Part shown: positions 1-6,488 of the stretch, in pieces
How positions within the stretch are numbered: position 1 is the stretch's first letter
Layout of the letters: each line of letters opens with the position of its first letter
Source: Paracoccaceae bacterium
GTDB lineage: Bacteria; Pseudomonadota; Alphaproteobacteria; Rhodobacterales; Rhodobacteraceae
Assembly: GCA_007119835.1 (NCBI GenBank)
Contig: SKOX01000402.1
Span: forward strand, 1 to 8,956
Length of the DNA: 8,956 nt
Reading direction: 5' to 3'
Notes under the pieces: generated by a model
Told to the model about the DNA's origin: nothing
Databases searched by the model: none
Seen by the model: only the letters and a program-made list of their open reading frames with translations
Translations under genes and position numbers: made by a program

Positions 1-30
1 GAAGTGGTCAAGAAGGGACGGGCTGGCCAT
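1..30 (-). CDS. Possible 5' end of an unidentified gene running off the left edge
   Basis: On the minus strand an ATG at 30-28 opens ten codons (MASPSLLDHF) that continue past the window edge. A GAGG ribosome-binding-like sequence lies at 40-37, six bases before the ATG, which is good spacing. It would be the next gene downstream of the histidine kinase on the same strand. A second ATG at 59-57, in another frame and behind a GGAGGGAG, is an alternative start for a different reading. Ten residues are too few to name a family, and the call depends only on the start codon and its spacing. Confidence 0.25.
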   Translation of the reverse strand, partial: MASPSLLDHF

Positions 31-154
31 GGAGCACCTCGCGTTGCCGAGGCCCCCATAGATTCACACGAAACTCCCTCCGGAAATCCACCTTCTGTCA
101 CTTCAAGCGATTGCCCTGAGGCGCGCGGTTGTCGGTTGAGCCTGCTGCAAAGCG
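31..154. other. Intergenic gap with nothing identified
   Basis: These 124 bases lie downstream of the histidine kinase stop codon. I see no stem followed by a T-run and no convincing promoter. The stretch from about 60 to 115 is lower in GC than its surroundings, as expected for non-coding DNA. Confidence 0.5.
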
Positions 155-1588
155 TCAGGCAGGAAGGACGATGCGGAAGGTCGTACCCGCCGGGCCGGTT
201 TCGGCCAGCGTCAGGCTGCCGCCGTGGCCGCGGATCAGCTCCGCGGCGATGACGAGGCCGAGGCCCGTCCCGCCGCGGCGCGCGCCGCCGCGGAACGGCT
301 GGAAGAGGTTTTCCTGGGCCTTCGCCGGCAGGCCGGGGCCCGTGTCGACGACGCGGATCTCGGTGCCATCGGGCAGCGTGCCGGCCTCGATGCGGACCTC
401 GCCGCGACGGTCGCTCGCCTCGATCGCCTGGCTCGCGTTGCGCGCGAGGTTGGCGAGGACGCGGAAGAGCTGCTCGGGGTCGGCGCGGACGTGCAGCCCG
501 TTCGGGACGGCGGCGGCGAAGTCGACGCGATCGCTGACGGCGAGGCGCTCGGCCTCGATCACCTCATCCACGAGCGGGCGGAGCGCGATGCGGGCGAAGT
601 CCGGCGGCGTCTCTTCGGCACGGCCGAAGGTGAGCGTCCGCTCGCAGAGGCTGACGGCCCGCGAGAGCGAGCCGACGAGTTTCGGGGCGTTGCGCCGCAC
701 GGCCGGATCGCCGCTCGCCTCGAGGCGGTCGGCGAGGATCTGCGCGGTGGTGAGCATGTTGCGCAGGTCGTGGCTGATCTTGGCCACGGCGCTGCCCAGG
801 GCTGCGAGCCGATCCTTCTGGCGCAGGGCTCCGGTGAGACGCACCTGAAGGTCGCGAAGCGCGGTCTCCGCCTCGATCAGTTCGCGCGCGCCGCCCTGGG
901 GCTCGATGACCTTGCGGGCGTCCTCGGGATCGTCGCGGTAGGCGACCATGTGGGCGACGACGCGGTCGATCGGCCGAACGATGAGATAGCGGACCGCGAG
1001 AAAGAGGAGCGCCGCGGTGCACAGCGTGATGATCAGCGAGATGTAGAGGATGCGCAGGCCGTAGTCGATCATCGCCGCCCGGAGCGGGGCCTCGGGCAGG
1101 GTGATCTCGATGTCGGCGCGTTGCTGGACCTCCCCGATCACGAGGATGGTGCGGTCGCCGTCGAGGAGGAACACCCGCAGCGCGTCGCGCATCAGTGCCA
1201 GGTCGGAGGCGATGCGCAGGTCGTAGCGCGCATCGACCGAGGGGACGACGTCGGCGGTCAGGACGAGCTCGCGGACCTCCTCACGCCTCAGGACGACGTT
1301 GTAGACGCCCGCCGTGGCGAGGAGCTCGCGCTCGAGCTCGGGCCCGACCATCGCGTCTGGCGCGGCGAGCAGCGCGAGTGCCCCGAGCTGGGCGAGTTCG
1401 AGCCGGCTCTGGAGATAATCGACGCGGAAGCGCGAGACAGCGGGAACGAAGATCAGCACCTCGGCGATCAGCACGAAGATTGCCAGAAGCCCGAGAAACC
1501 GCCCGGAGAGCGTGTTGAGTATGGACTGCCTCACGGTGCTGCCGAAAGTCCTCGTTCGTTCGCGCCACCTTAGGCGGAGCGCCCGCAC
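155..1588 (-). CDS. Membrane sensor histidine kinase
   Basis: A 477-residue two-component sensor kinase that should autophosphorylate on a histidine and pass the phosphate to a response regulator. Visible order: transmembrane segment near residues 31-51, extracytoplasmic region about 52-177 of no family I recognise, second transmembrane segment about 178-200, a HAMP-like linker beginning VRPIDRVVAHM, dimerisation and phosphoacceptor helix with SHDLRN (His273), then the ATP-binding domain with N-box Asn384, G1 motif DTGPG at 415-419 and G2 motif GTGLGL at 440-445. All catalytic boxes are intact and there is no fused receiver domain. The longest reading starts at a GTG (1588-1586). A second GTG at residue 19 (1534-1532), giving MRQSILNTLSGRF, fits related kinases better from memory, but neither start has a well-spaced ribosome binding site. 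No response regulator is in the window, so the partner and signal are unknown. Confidence 0.9.
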   Translation of the reverse strand: MRALRLRWRERTRTFGSTVRQSILNTLSGRFLGLLAIFVLIAEVLIFVPAVSRFRVDYLQSRLELAQLGALALLAAPDAMVGPELERELLATAGVYNVVLRREEVRELVLTADVVPSVDARYDLRIASDLALMRDALRVFLLDGDRTILVIGEVQQRADIEITLPEAPLRAAMIDYGLRILYISLIITLCTAALLFLAVRYLIVRPIDRVVAHMVAYRDDPEDARKVIEPQGGARELIEAETALRDLQVRLTGALRQKDRLAALGSAVAKISHDLRNMLTTAQILADRLEASGDPAVRRNAPKLVGSLSRAVSLCERTLTFGRAEETPPDFARIALRPLVDEVIEAERLAVSDRVDFAAAVPNGLHVRADPEQLFRVLANLARNASQAIEASDRRGEVRIEAGTLPDGTEIRVVDTGPGLPAKAQENLFQPFRGGARRGGTGLGLVIAAELIRGHGGSLTLAETGPAGTTFRIVLPA

Positions 1589-1630
1589 GTCACAAGGACG
1601 GCACCGGGGAGCGCCTGGCGCCGGTGTGGC

Positions 1631-1652
1631 GCCCGGCGTCCTCCCGCCGGGC
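1631..1652 (-). other. GC-rich hairpin between the VTT gene and the kinase gene
   Basis: The 70-base gap between the two minus-strand genes contains a perfect 8-base-pair inverted repeat (GCCCGGCG at 1631-1638, CGCCGGGC at 1645-1652) with a 6-base loop. A second, weaker stem of two GGCGCC blocks lies at 1617-1633 and overlaps it. It starts seven bases after the VTT stop codon on the minus strand. No T-run follows, so it is not a standard intrinsic terminator. It could reduce read-through into the kinase gene or protect the upstream mRNA end. Confidence 0.4.
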
Positions 1653-1658
1653 CCACGC

Positions 1659-2432
1659 TCAAGCCCCTTTACGCCGCAGCCGCTTGATTGCGAGGGGCAG
1701 GGCTATGAGCGCGATCAGGCCGAGGATCGGCCCGAACACCTGCGGTTCGGCGACGACGCTGATGTCCGGGCGCTCGCCGCGGTCGAGGATATCGTTCAAG
1801 CCGACTCCGATCCAGGCCGTGATCGTCGTGCCAGGCAGAATGCCAAAGAAGGTGGTCAGGGCGAAAGTGCGCGCCCTGACGCCGAAGAAGGCCGGGGCGA
1901 CATTGGCCACCGGGAAGGGCACGGCCGGCACGAGCCGGAGGAGGAGCAGATAGACGACAGCGTTTTCCTGCAGGCCGCGCTCGATCCGGCGAAACGCCGC
2001 GCCCGCGCCTCGCGTCATGATCCAGCCCCGCGCCGGCTCGCCGAGCCCGAAGCGGGCGACGAGGAAGACGACGAGGCCGCCGAGCGTCGCGGCCGTCACT
2101 GATAACAACGCCCCGGGCAGCAGTCCGAACAGGAAGCCGCCCGTCACCGTCAATGGAAAGGCGCCGGGCAGCGAGAGCGCGACGACACCGACGAAGGTTG
2201 CGACGAAGATCGCCACCGCCCATGCCCGGTGCTCCGCGCACCACGCGACGATCGTCTCGCGATGCAGGGCGAGCGCACCGAAAGCGTCAAAGTCGCGCAG
2301 GAGCGCATAGCCGGCAGCCGCCGCCAAGACCAGCGCGAGCAGCGGGACCGCCCGCCGCAGCGACCGTCCGCGCAGCGCCCCGGAGGCGTCCCGCCTTTGC
2401 ACCCCGCCTGTCTCTTGACCTGAAGCTTCCAT
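1659..2432 (-). CDS. TVP38/TMEM64 (VTT domain) family integral membrane protein
   Basis: A 257-residue inner membrane protein with about six hydrophobic segments (near residues 29-47, 69-89, 97-127, 158-178, 188-211 and 231-251) and a basic C-terminal tail (KRLRRKGA). The family signature is clear: a G-F-L-F-G-x-x-P-G segment at about 99-107, and the second half motif RLVPAVPFPVANVAPAFFG at 166-184 followed by FFGILPGTT at 195-203. This is the VTT fold shared with DedA proteins and eukaryotic TMEM41B/VMP1, whose members are linked to lipid scrambling or transport, but the bacterial TVP38 substrate is not settled. The start is an ATG with no strong ribosome binding site. It is divergent from rpmH and 70 bases upstream of the histidine kinase on the same strand, so the two may be co-transcribed. 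Confidence 0.88.
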   Translation of the reverse strand: MEASGQETGGVQRRDASGALRGRSLRRAVPLLALVLAAAAGYALLRDFDAFGALALHRETIVAWCAEHRAWAVAIFVATFVGVVALSLPGAFPLTVTGGFLFGLLPGALLSVTAATLGGLVVFLVARFGLGEPARGWIMTRGAGAAFRRIERGLQENAVVYLLLLRLVPAVPFPVANVAPAFFGVRARTFALTTFFGILPGTTITAWIGVGLNDILDRGERPDISVVAEPQVFGPILGLIALIALPLAIKRLRRKGA

Positions 2433-2470
2433 CTGCGCCGATTACGCCCGATCCGATGTGAAGAGAAGAC

Positions 2471-2502
2471 TTGGCCCGGTCCGGTCGCCTGCCAAGGGCC
2501 AA
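2471..2502. repeat. Inverted repeat in the divergent promoter region
   Basis: TTGGCCC at 2471-2477 and GGGCCAA at 2496-2502 form a 7-base inverted repeat with an 18-base gap. TTGGC also pairs with GCCAA at 2491-2495, so the right side holds two nested partners. It lies between the VTT gene and the rpmH promoter. It could be an operator or a chance feature in GC-rich DNA; no known binding motif is recognised. Confidence 0.3.
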
Positions 2503-2525
2503 CTGGGCTTTCGGCGGAAGCCGCG

Positions 2526-2555
2526 TTGACTTCTCCGCCCCGCCGGCCTTATAGG
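2526..2555 (+). promoter_or_regulatory. Probable housekeeping promoter for rpmH
   Basis: TTGACT at 2526-2531 matches five of six bases of the -35 consensus. TATAGG at 2550-2555 matches four of six of the -10 consensus. The spacer is 18 bases. The predicted transcript start is near 2562, leaving a leader of about 55 bases before the rpmH ATG. The TATAGG stands out in a very GC-rich setting. This should drive rpmH, rnpA and yidD. Confidence 0.65.
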
Positions 2556-2616
2556 GAGCGCCTCCGCGGGGGGCGGCGCAGCCGGTCCCCTCAATCCGTA
2601 ATCCGGGAGACCCGCG

Positions 2617-2751
2617 ATGAAACGCACCTACCAGCCGAGCGAGCTGGTTCGGAAGCGCCGCCACGGGTTCCGTGCGCGGATGGCGACGAAGAACGGCCGC
2701 AAGATCATCAACCGCCGCCGGGCGCTCGGCCGCAAGCGCCTGTCAGCCTGA
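2617..2751 (+). CDS. rpmH: 50S ribosomal protein L34
   Basis: Encodes 44 residues beginning [18 protein letters not shown] and continuing through [20 protein letters not shown]. This is the near-invariant L34 sequence and exactly the usual bacterial length of 44 to 46. L34 is a small, very basic protein of the large ribosomal subunit that lies against 23S rRNA. A ribosome binding site GGGAG at 2605-2609 lies seven bases before the ATG. It is the first gene after the promoter at 2526-2555, and rnpA follows, the standard arrangement in bacteria. The rnpA reading frame is open right through this gene in another frame. Confidence 0.98.
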   Translation: MKRTYQPSELVRKRRHGFRARMATKNGRKIINRRRALGRKRLSA

Positions 2752-2763
2752 CGGCGGCAGCAC

Positions 2764-2769
2764 AGGAGG
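2764..2769 (+). promoter_or_regulatory. Strong ribosome binding site that decides the rnpA start
   Basis: AGGAGG at 2764-2769 is a full match to the anti-Shine-Dalgarno core. It sits 12 bases after the rpmH stop codon and five bases before an in-frame CTG at 2775-2777. No ATG, GTG or TTG follows it at usable distance in the rnpA frame. This makes the CTG the best supported start of rnpA. Confidence 0.6.
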
Positions 2770-2774
2770 CCCGG

Positions 2775-3167
2775 CTGCCGGCGGTCCCGCACGACGAGGC
2801 GGCCGCGGAAGCGCGCGGGCCGCTGGAGACGCTGCGGCTGCGACGGGACTTCCTGGCGGCCGCCCGTGCCAGGCGCGCCTCGCGTCCCTCGCTCACGCTT
2901 CAGGCCCGCCGCAGGGATGATCCGGCGGACAGCGTCCGCGTCGGCTTTACCTGCTCACGGAAGCTCGGCAAGGCCGTGGTCCGCAACCGCGCCAAGCGCC
3001 GGCTTCGCGCAGCGGCTCGGGAAGTTCTCGCCGCGCGCGGGCGGCCGGGATGGGACTACGTCCTCGTCGGCCGGCCCGACACGACCGTAAGCCGGCCGTT
3101 CCCGGACCTCCTGCGCGACCTCGAGACGGCGCTCGAGAGCGTCCACGCTCCGCGGAGCCGGTCATGA
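2775..3167 (+). CDS. rnpA: Ribonuclease P protein component, probably starting at CTG
   Basis: Encodes the small basic protein that helps RNase P RNA bind and cleave the 5' leader of pre-tRNAs. From the CTG at 2775 it is 130 residues, close to the family's usual 110-130. Family features: [17 protein letters not shown] near residues 18-34, [20 protein letters not shown] at 55-74, and the RNR signature at 70-72 followed by KRRLR. The C-terminal strand is WDYVLVGRP. There is no ATG, GTG or TTG in frame between 2526 and the conserved core. The TTG at 2526 would give a 213-residue protein swallowing rpmH, but that TTG is part of the predicted -35 box and would not be transcribed from that promoter. 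Other CTG candidates are 2748 (overlapping the rpmH stop) and 2823. The stop overlaps the yidD start (ATGA), suggesting coupled translation. Confidence 0.9.
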   Translation: MPAVPHDEAAAEARGPLETLRLRRDFLAAARARRASRPSLTLQARRRDDPADSVRVGFTCSRKLGKAVVRNRAKRRLRAAAREVLAARGRPGWDYVLVGRPDTTVSRPFPDLLRDLETALESVHAPRSRS

Positions 3168-3388
3168 GCCCGCTCGCCCGTGTCGTCGCCCTGCCGGTGC
3201 GGGCATACCGGCTCGTGCTCTCGCCATGGGTGGGGCACAGCTGCCGCTTCCAGCCGACCTGTTCGGCCTACGCGCTCGAGGCGCTCGAGCGACACGGCGC
3301 GCTTCGGGGAAGCTGGCTGACGGCCCGGCGCATCCTGCGCTGCCATCCCCTCGGCGGATCCGGGATCGACAACGTCCCGCCGAGATAG
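3164..3388 (+). CDS. yidD: Membrane protein insertion efficiency factor YidD
   Basis: Encodes 74 residues starting [20 protein letters not shown]. It carries the full YidD (DUF37) signature: [19 protein letters not shown], then [18 protein letters not shown]. The three family cysteines are present. YidD is a small protein with an amphipathic N-terminal helix that sits at the inner membrane and helps YidC-dependent insertion. The ATG at 3164 overlaps the rnpA stop codon and has GGAG at 3154-3157, six bases upstream. The same frame is open further upstream to 3050, but that extension overlaps rnpA and lacks family similarity. In many bacteria yidC follows directly; here ttcA and an EAL gene intervene. 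Confidence 0.96.
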   Translation: MSPLARVVALPVRAYRLVLSPWVGHSCRFQPTCSAYALEALERHGALRGSWLTARRILRCHPLGGSGIDNVPPR

Positions 3389-3390
3389 CG

Positions 3391-3438
3391 GCCGGCGCCT
3401 CCGGCGTTGCGGGCCCGGCACGCCTCCTCCGGGCGTGC
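3391..3438 (+). other. Two small hairpins after yidD
   Basis: Two inverted repeats fill the first half of the 89-base gap after yidD: GCCGG/CCGGC at 3391-3405 with a 5-base loop, and GCACGCC/GGCGTGC at 3418-3438 with a 7-base loop. No T-run follows (the next bases are gtatgcgaggattc), so they are at best weak terminators. They may mark the end of the rpmH-rnpA-yidD transcript or partly uncouple ttcA from it. Confidence 0.35.
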
Positions 3439-3477
3439 GGTATGCGAGGATTCTTGTGCGCCGTCCGCGGCGGCCTT

Positions 3478-4305
3478 ATGAGCGGGTCCATGCTCGACGA
3501 CGGCGACGACATCCCTCCGATCTTGCGCGGCGCCCCCGCTTCCGTCGACTTCCGCAAGCTGCGCAAGCGCATCGTGCGGGAGACGCGCGAGGCGATCGAG
3601 ACCTACGGCATGGCCCGCCGCGGCGACCGCTGGCTCGTCTGCATGTCGGGGGGCAAGGACAGCTACACCCTCCTCGCCGTCCTCATCGAGCTGCAGTGGC
3701 GGGCGCTGCTGCCGGTCGACCTTCTCGCATGCAACCTTGATCAGGGCCAGCCGGGCTTTCCGGCGACGGTGCTGCCCGACTTCCTCGCCGGCCTCGGCGT
3801 GCCGCACCGGATCGAGTATCAGGACACCTATTCGATCGTGGTGGACAAGGTGCCGGCGCGAAAGACCTACTGCGCGCTCTGCTCGAGGCTGCGGCGCGGC
3901 CACCTCTACCGCATCGCCCGCGAGGAGGGATGCGCCGCGGTCGTGCTCGGCCACCACCGCGACGACATCATCGAGACCTTCCTGCTCAACCTGTTCCATG
4001 GCGGCAAGCTCGCCACGATGCCGCCGAAGCTGAAAAACGACGAGGGCGACCTCTACGTCCTGCGCCCGCTCGCCCACGTGGCGGAAGCCGACTGCGCGCG
4101 CTTTGCCCGCGACATGGGCTTCCCGATCATCCCCTGCGATCTCTGCGGCAGCCAGGATGGTCTCCAGCGCCAGCAGATCAAGCGCATGGTCGACGAGTGG
4201 GAGCGCAACGCGCCCGGACGCCGCCGCATCCTGTTCCGGGCGCTGACCCAGGCCAAGCCGAGCCATCTGCTCGACCCGACGCTCTTCGACTTCCGTAACC
4301 TCTGA
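3478..4305 (+). CDS. ttcA: tRNA 2-thiocytidine(32) synthetase TtcA
   Basis: A 275-residue cytoplasmic enzyme that uses ATP and an iron-sulfur cluster to put sulfur on cytidine 32 of certain tRNAs. The PP-loop ATP-binding motif SGGKDS is at residues 57-62. The cluster cysteines are visible as [10 protein letters not shown] (Cys132, Cys135) and CDLCGSQ (Cys220, Cys223), matching the E. coli pattern in which Cys122, Cys125 and Cys222 bind the cluster. [19 protein letters not shown] is the usual conserved block after the first cysteine pair. In-frame ATGs at 3442, 3478 and 3490 are all possible starts and none has a strong ribosome binding site. 3478 is chosen for the usual family length, with 3490 nearly as good. 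It lies 89 bases after yidD and 102 before the EAL gene. Confidence 0.95.
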   Translation: MSGSMLDDGDDIPPILRGAPASVDFRKLRKRIVRETREAIETYGMARRGDRWLVCMSGGKDSYTLLAVLIELQWRALLPVDLLACNLDQGQPGFPATVLPDFLAGLGVPHRIEYQDTYSIVVDKVPARKTYCALCSRLRRGHLYRIAREEGCAAVVLGHHRDDIIETFLLNLFHGGKLATMPPKLKNDEGDLYVLRPLAHVAEADCARFARDMGFPIIPCDLCGSQDGLQRQQIKRMVDEWERNAPGRRRILFRALTQAKPSHLLDPTLFDFRNL

Positions 4306-4310
4306 GGGGC

Positions 4311-4375
4311 GGCGCGCCTCGGAATCCGTTAACTAGCGCACGTATCTCCCTGAACTGGCGCGCCCTCTTTAACGG
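4311..4375. repeat. Interleaved repeats in the gap between ttcA and the EAL gene
   Basis: The palindrome GGCGCGCC occurs at 4311-4318 and 4357-4364, each followed by TTAAC (4329-4333 and 4369-4373). This makes an imperfect direct repeat. In addition CCGTTAA at 4326-4332 is the exact reverse complement of TTAACGG at 4369-4375. The two pairings interleave (A-B-A-B). Function is unknown; a terminator, a regulator site or chance are all possible. Confidence 0.4.
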
Positions 4376-4407
4376 CCCGGCAGGCCTCCGCGGCTAGGGT
4401 CCCGGCC

Positions 4408-6408
4408 ATGTCCGCCGAACCAAAGCCCGAAGGCACGCCGCCGCCCCCCGACCGCGTGAGCGGAAGGGGCTTCCTGCTTCTGACCTGCCTTGCGCTCGCG
4501 AGCTCGACGGCACTGCAAGCGCTTGCCTGGTACGGAGCCGGGCGCGACTCGGCGGCCGCCGAACACGCCGCGCTCGCGGCGGAGCAGGCGGCGATGACGG
4601 GCCAGATCGTGACCCGGCTGGGCCGGCTCGCGGAGGCGGGCGATGGCCCGGAGGCCAGCTTCGAGCAGAGCCTGCTGTACTGGGAGCTCACCCATCTCAT
4701 CGCGCGCGACGCGGACCGTAGTGCGGCCGCGGGGCGGGCAGGGATCGCGACCGAGGACGACGCGCAGCGGCGCGCGCTGGTTCGCGCGGCGGAGACGATG
4801 GCGGTTTCGACAGGCGACGTCGCGCCGTCGGAGGCGCTGCGGCTGCGGAGCGTCTTCGAGACCGAGATCCTGCCGGCGCTCTCGGCCGCTTCCCGCGAAA
4901 GCCGCGCCGCTGCCGCCGAGGCGGGACGCCGCCGTCGGGAGCACCTGCTCGCCGCAGGAGCGGCGCAGCTTCTTCTTCTCGGCGGGGCGGGCGTCTGGCT
5001 CGGCCGCCGCGCGGTGCGCCGCATCCGGGACTGGCTGGCGCAGAGCGCCGAGGCTGCGGAGAGCGCCCGGCAACGCCTCCTGCACGACCCGCTGACCCAG
5101 ATGCCGAACGCCACCTATCTCGACGGCTTTCTCTCCGGGCTTCTCGCCGACGGCGACCGGCAGGTGGGGGCGGCTGCGCTCATGCGTGTGGAGCTCGCGC
5201 GATTCGAGGACCTCAGCGAGGCGATCGGCCGGCGAAACGGGCTCGCCATCGTCCGAGCGGCCGCGCAGAGGGTGCAGCAATGCCTGCGCGCCGGCGATTT
5301 CGCAGCGCATCTGGGGCAGAACACCTTCGCCGTGGTCGCGACGGACCTCGCCGAGCCCGGCGACGCGCAGGTCGTGGCGCAGCGCCTGCACCGCGCGCTG
5401 TCGCGGCCCTTCGCGGTGCGTGGCCACTCCCGCCGCATCGACTGCCACATCGGCGTGGCCCTGCTCTCCGACGGCGGCCTGACACCCGAGCGGCTGCTCA
5501 CGAACGCCGCCGTCGCGCTCGGCGAGGCGCGGCAGACGGCAGGGAGCATCCGCTACTATTCCGATTGCATGCAAGCCGAGGTGGAAAGGCGCGAGACGCT
5601 TTGTGCCGAGCTCATGGAAGGGCTCGAGCGCGGCGAAGTGGTGCCTTTCTTCCAGCCGCAGGTGGCGCTCGACACGGGCGAACTCGTCGGCTTCGAGGCG
5701 CTGGCGCGCTGGCACCATCCCGTGCGCGGCGTCCTCGGCCCGCCCGAGTGGCTCGAGATCGCGGAGAAGGCGGGGCTCATCGAGCGGCTGGGCGAGGTGA
5801 TGCTCGAGGCGGTCCTCGAGGCGCTCATGCTCTGGGATCGCCAGGGCGTGGCCGTCCCCTCCGTCGGCGTCAACTTCGCCCTCGCGCAGCTGCGCGACCC
5901 GTCGATGATCGAGCGGATCAAGTGGGAGGTCGACCGGCGCAACATCGATCCGTCCCGCCTGTCGATCGAGGTGCTTGAGACGGTGCTCGTGCGGGGCGAA
6001 ACCGACCTCGTGGTGCGCAACCTGCAGGGCCTTGCCGCGACCGGCTTCCGGGTCGAGCTCGACGACTTCGGCACCGGCCACGCCTCGATCTCCAACGTCC
6101 GGCGGTTCCGGGCCGAGCGCATCAAGATCGACCGCAGCTTCGTGCGCGGCATCGAGGCGAGCGACGAGCAGCTGCGGCTTGTTGCCTCGATCGTCGCCAT
6201 GGCGCGCGCCCTCGGCATACGCACGCTCGCCGAGGGGGTCGAGAGCGAGCAAGAGGAGGCCGCGCTTCGCACCCTCGGCTGCGACGACGTCCAGGGCTAT
6301 CGGATCGCGCGCCCGATGCCGCTCGACGCGGCCACCTTCTGGCTTGCAACACACCTCAGCGGACGCGGTCAGGCCGCAGCGGCGGTCCGCAGCGCCACGG
6401 GGAGGTGA
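4408..6408 (+). CDS. Membrane-bound degenerate GGDEF / intact EAL protein, probable c-di-GMP phosphodiesterase
   Basis: A 666-residue protein. A transmembrane helix near residues 20-42, an alanine- and glutamate-rich, probably helical extracytoplasmic region about 43-179, and a second helix about 180-199 precede a GGDEF-like domain (about 225-395) and an EAL domain (about 400-650). The GGDEF signature reads GQNTF at 303-307, and the upstream motif is DPLTQMPNA at 227-235 instead of D-x-LTGLPNR, so cyclase activity is very unlikely. The EAL domain keeps the catalytic set: EAL 430-432, Asn489, Glu524, DDFGTG 552-557, Lys573, Glu609 and Glu612 in EGVE, and Gln629. It should hydrolyse c-di-GMP to pGpG, with the dead GGDEF domain possibly regulatory. 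The ATG has AGGG at 4396-4399, eight bases upstream. The input signal is not evident. Confidence 0.93.
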   Translation: MSAEPKPEGTPPPPDRVSGRGFLLLTCLALASSTALQALAWYGAGRDSAAAEHAALAAEQAAMTGQIVTRLGRLAEAGDGPEASFEQSLLYWELTHLIARDADRSAAAGRAGIATEDDAQRRALVRAAETMAVSTGDVAPSEALRLRSVFETEILPALSAASRESRAAAAEAGRRRREHLLAAGAAQLLLLGGAGVWLGRRAVRRIRDWLAQSAEAAESARQRLLHDPLTQMPNATYLDGFLSGLLADGDRQVGAAALMRVELARFEDLSEAIGRRNGLAIVRAAAQRVQQCLRAGDFAAHLGQNTFAVVATDLAEPGDAQVVAQRLHRALSRPFAVRGHSRRIDCHIGVALLSDGGLTPERLLTNAAVALGEARQTAGSIRYYSDCMQAEVERRETLCAELMEGLERGEVVPFFQPQVALDTGELVGFEALARWHHPVRGVLGPPEWLEIAEKAGLIERLGEVMLEAVLEALMLWDRQGVAVPSVGVNFALAQLRDPSMIERIKWEVDRRNIDPSRLSIEVLETVLVRGETDLVVRNLQGLAATGFRVELDDFGTGHASISNVRRFRAERIKIDRSFVRGIEASDEQLRLVASIVAMARALGIRTLAEGVESEQEEAALRTLGCDDVQGYRIARPMPLDAATFWLATHLSGRGQAAAAVRSATGR

Positions 6409-6419
6409 CCGCTTTCGCC

Positions 6420-6448
6420 TTGACCTTTGCGCCTGTCGGCGCTTGAAC
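6420..6448 (+). promoter_or_regulatory. Candidate promoter upstream of yidC
   Basis: TTGACC at 6420-6425 and TTGAAC at 6443-6448 are separated by 17 bases. The -35 is good (five of six) and the -10 is weak (three of six). It lies in the 80-base gap after the EAL gene, and a transcript from it would have a leader of about 34 bases containing a 6-base-pair stem (ACCGCG/CGCGGT, 6452-6468). This would let yidC be expressed separately from the EAL gene. Confidence 0.35.
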
Positions 6449-6488
6449 GCCACCGCGTACGTCGCGGTCCGACAGGAGCACCTCCCAC

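Noticed and set aside
224..1573. Long plus-strand open frame (449 codons) across the histidine kinase
   Set aside because: It is a shadow frame of GC-rich coding DNA. The product is low complexity, rich in D, A, R and G, with no domain pattern, while the minus strand encodes a complete kinase.
1617..1652. Hairpins after the VTT gene as a true intrinsic terminator
   Set aside because: The stems are strong but no T-run follows on the minus strand, so only a generic hairpin is reported.
2433..2616. Replication origin next to rpmH
   Set aside because: rpmH is near dnaA and oriC in many bacteria, but there is no dnaA gene, no cluster of TTATCCACA-like boxes and no AT-rich unwinding element here.
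2526..3167. rnpA starting at TTG 2526 (213 residues)
   Set aside because: The TTG is the start of the predicted -35 box, no ribosome binding site is placed before it, and the added N-terminus has no RnpA similarity. It is kept only as an alternative.
3268..4266. 332-codon minus-strand open frame opposite yidD and ttcA
   Set aside because: It overlaps two clearly identified genes and has no family-like sequence.
4369..6453. 694-codon minus-strand open frame opposite the EAL gene
   Set aside because: Antisense shadow. Its product is rich in H, R, E and A without recognisable motifs, whereas the plus frame has full EAL motifs and a ribosome binding site.
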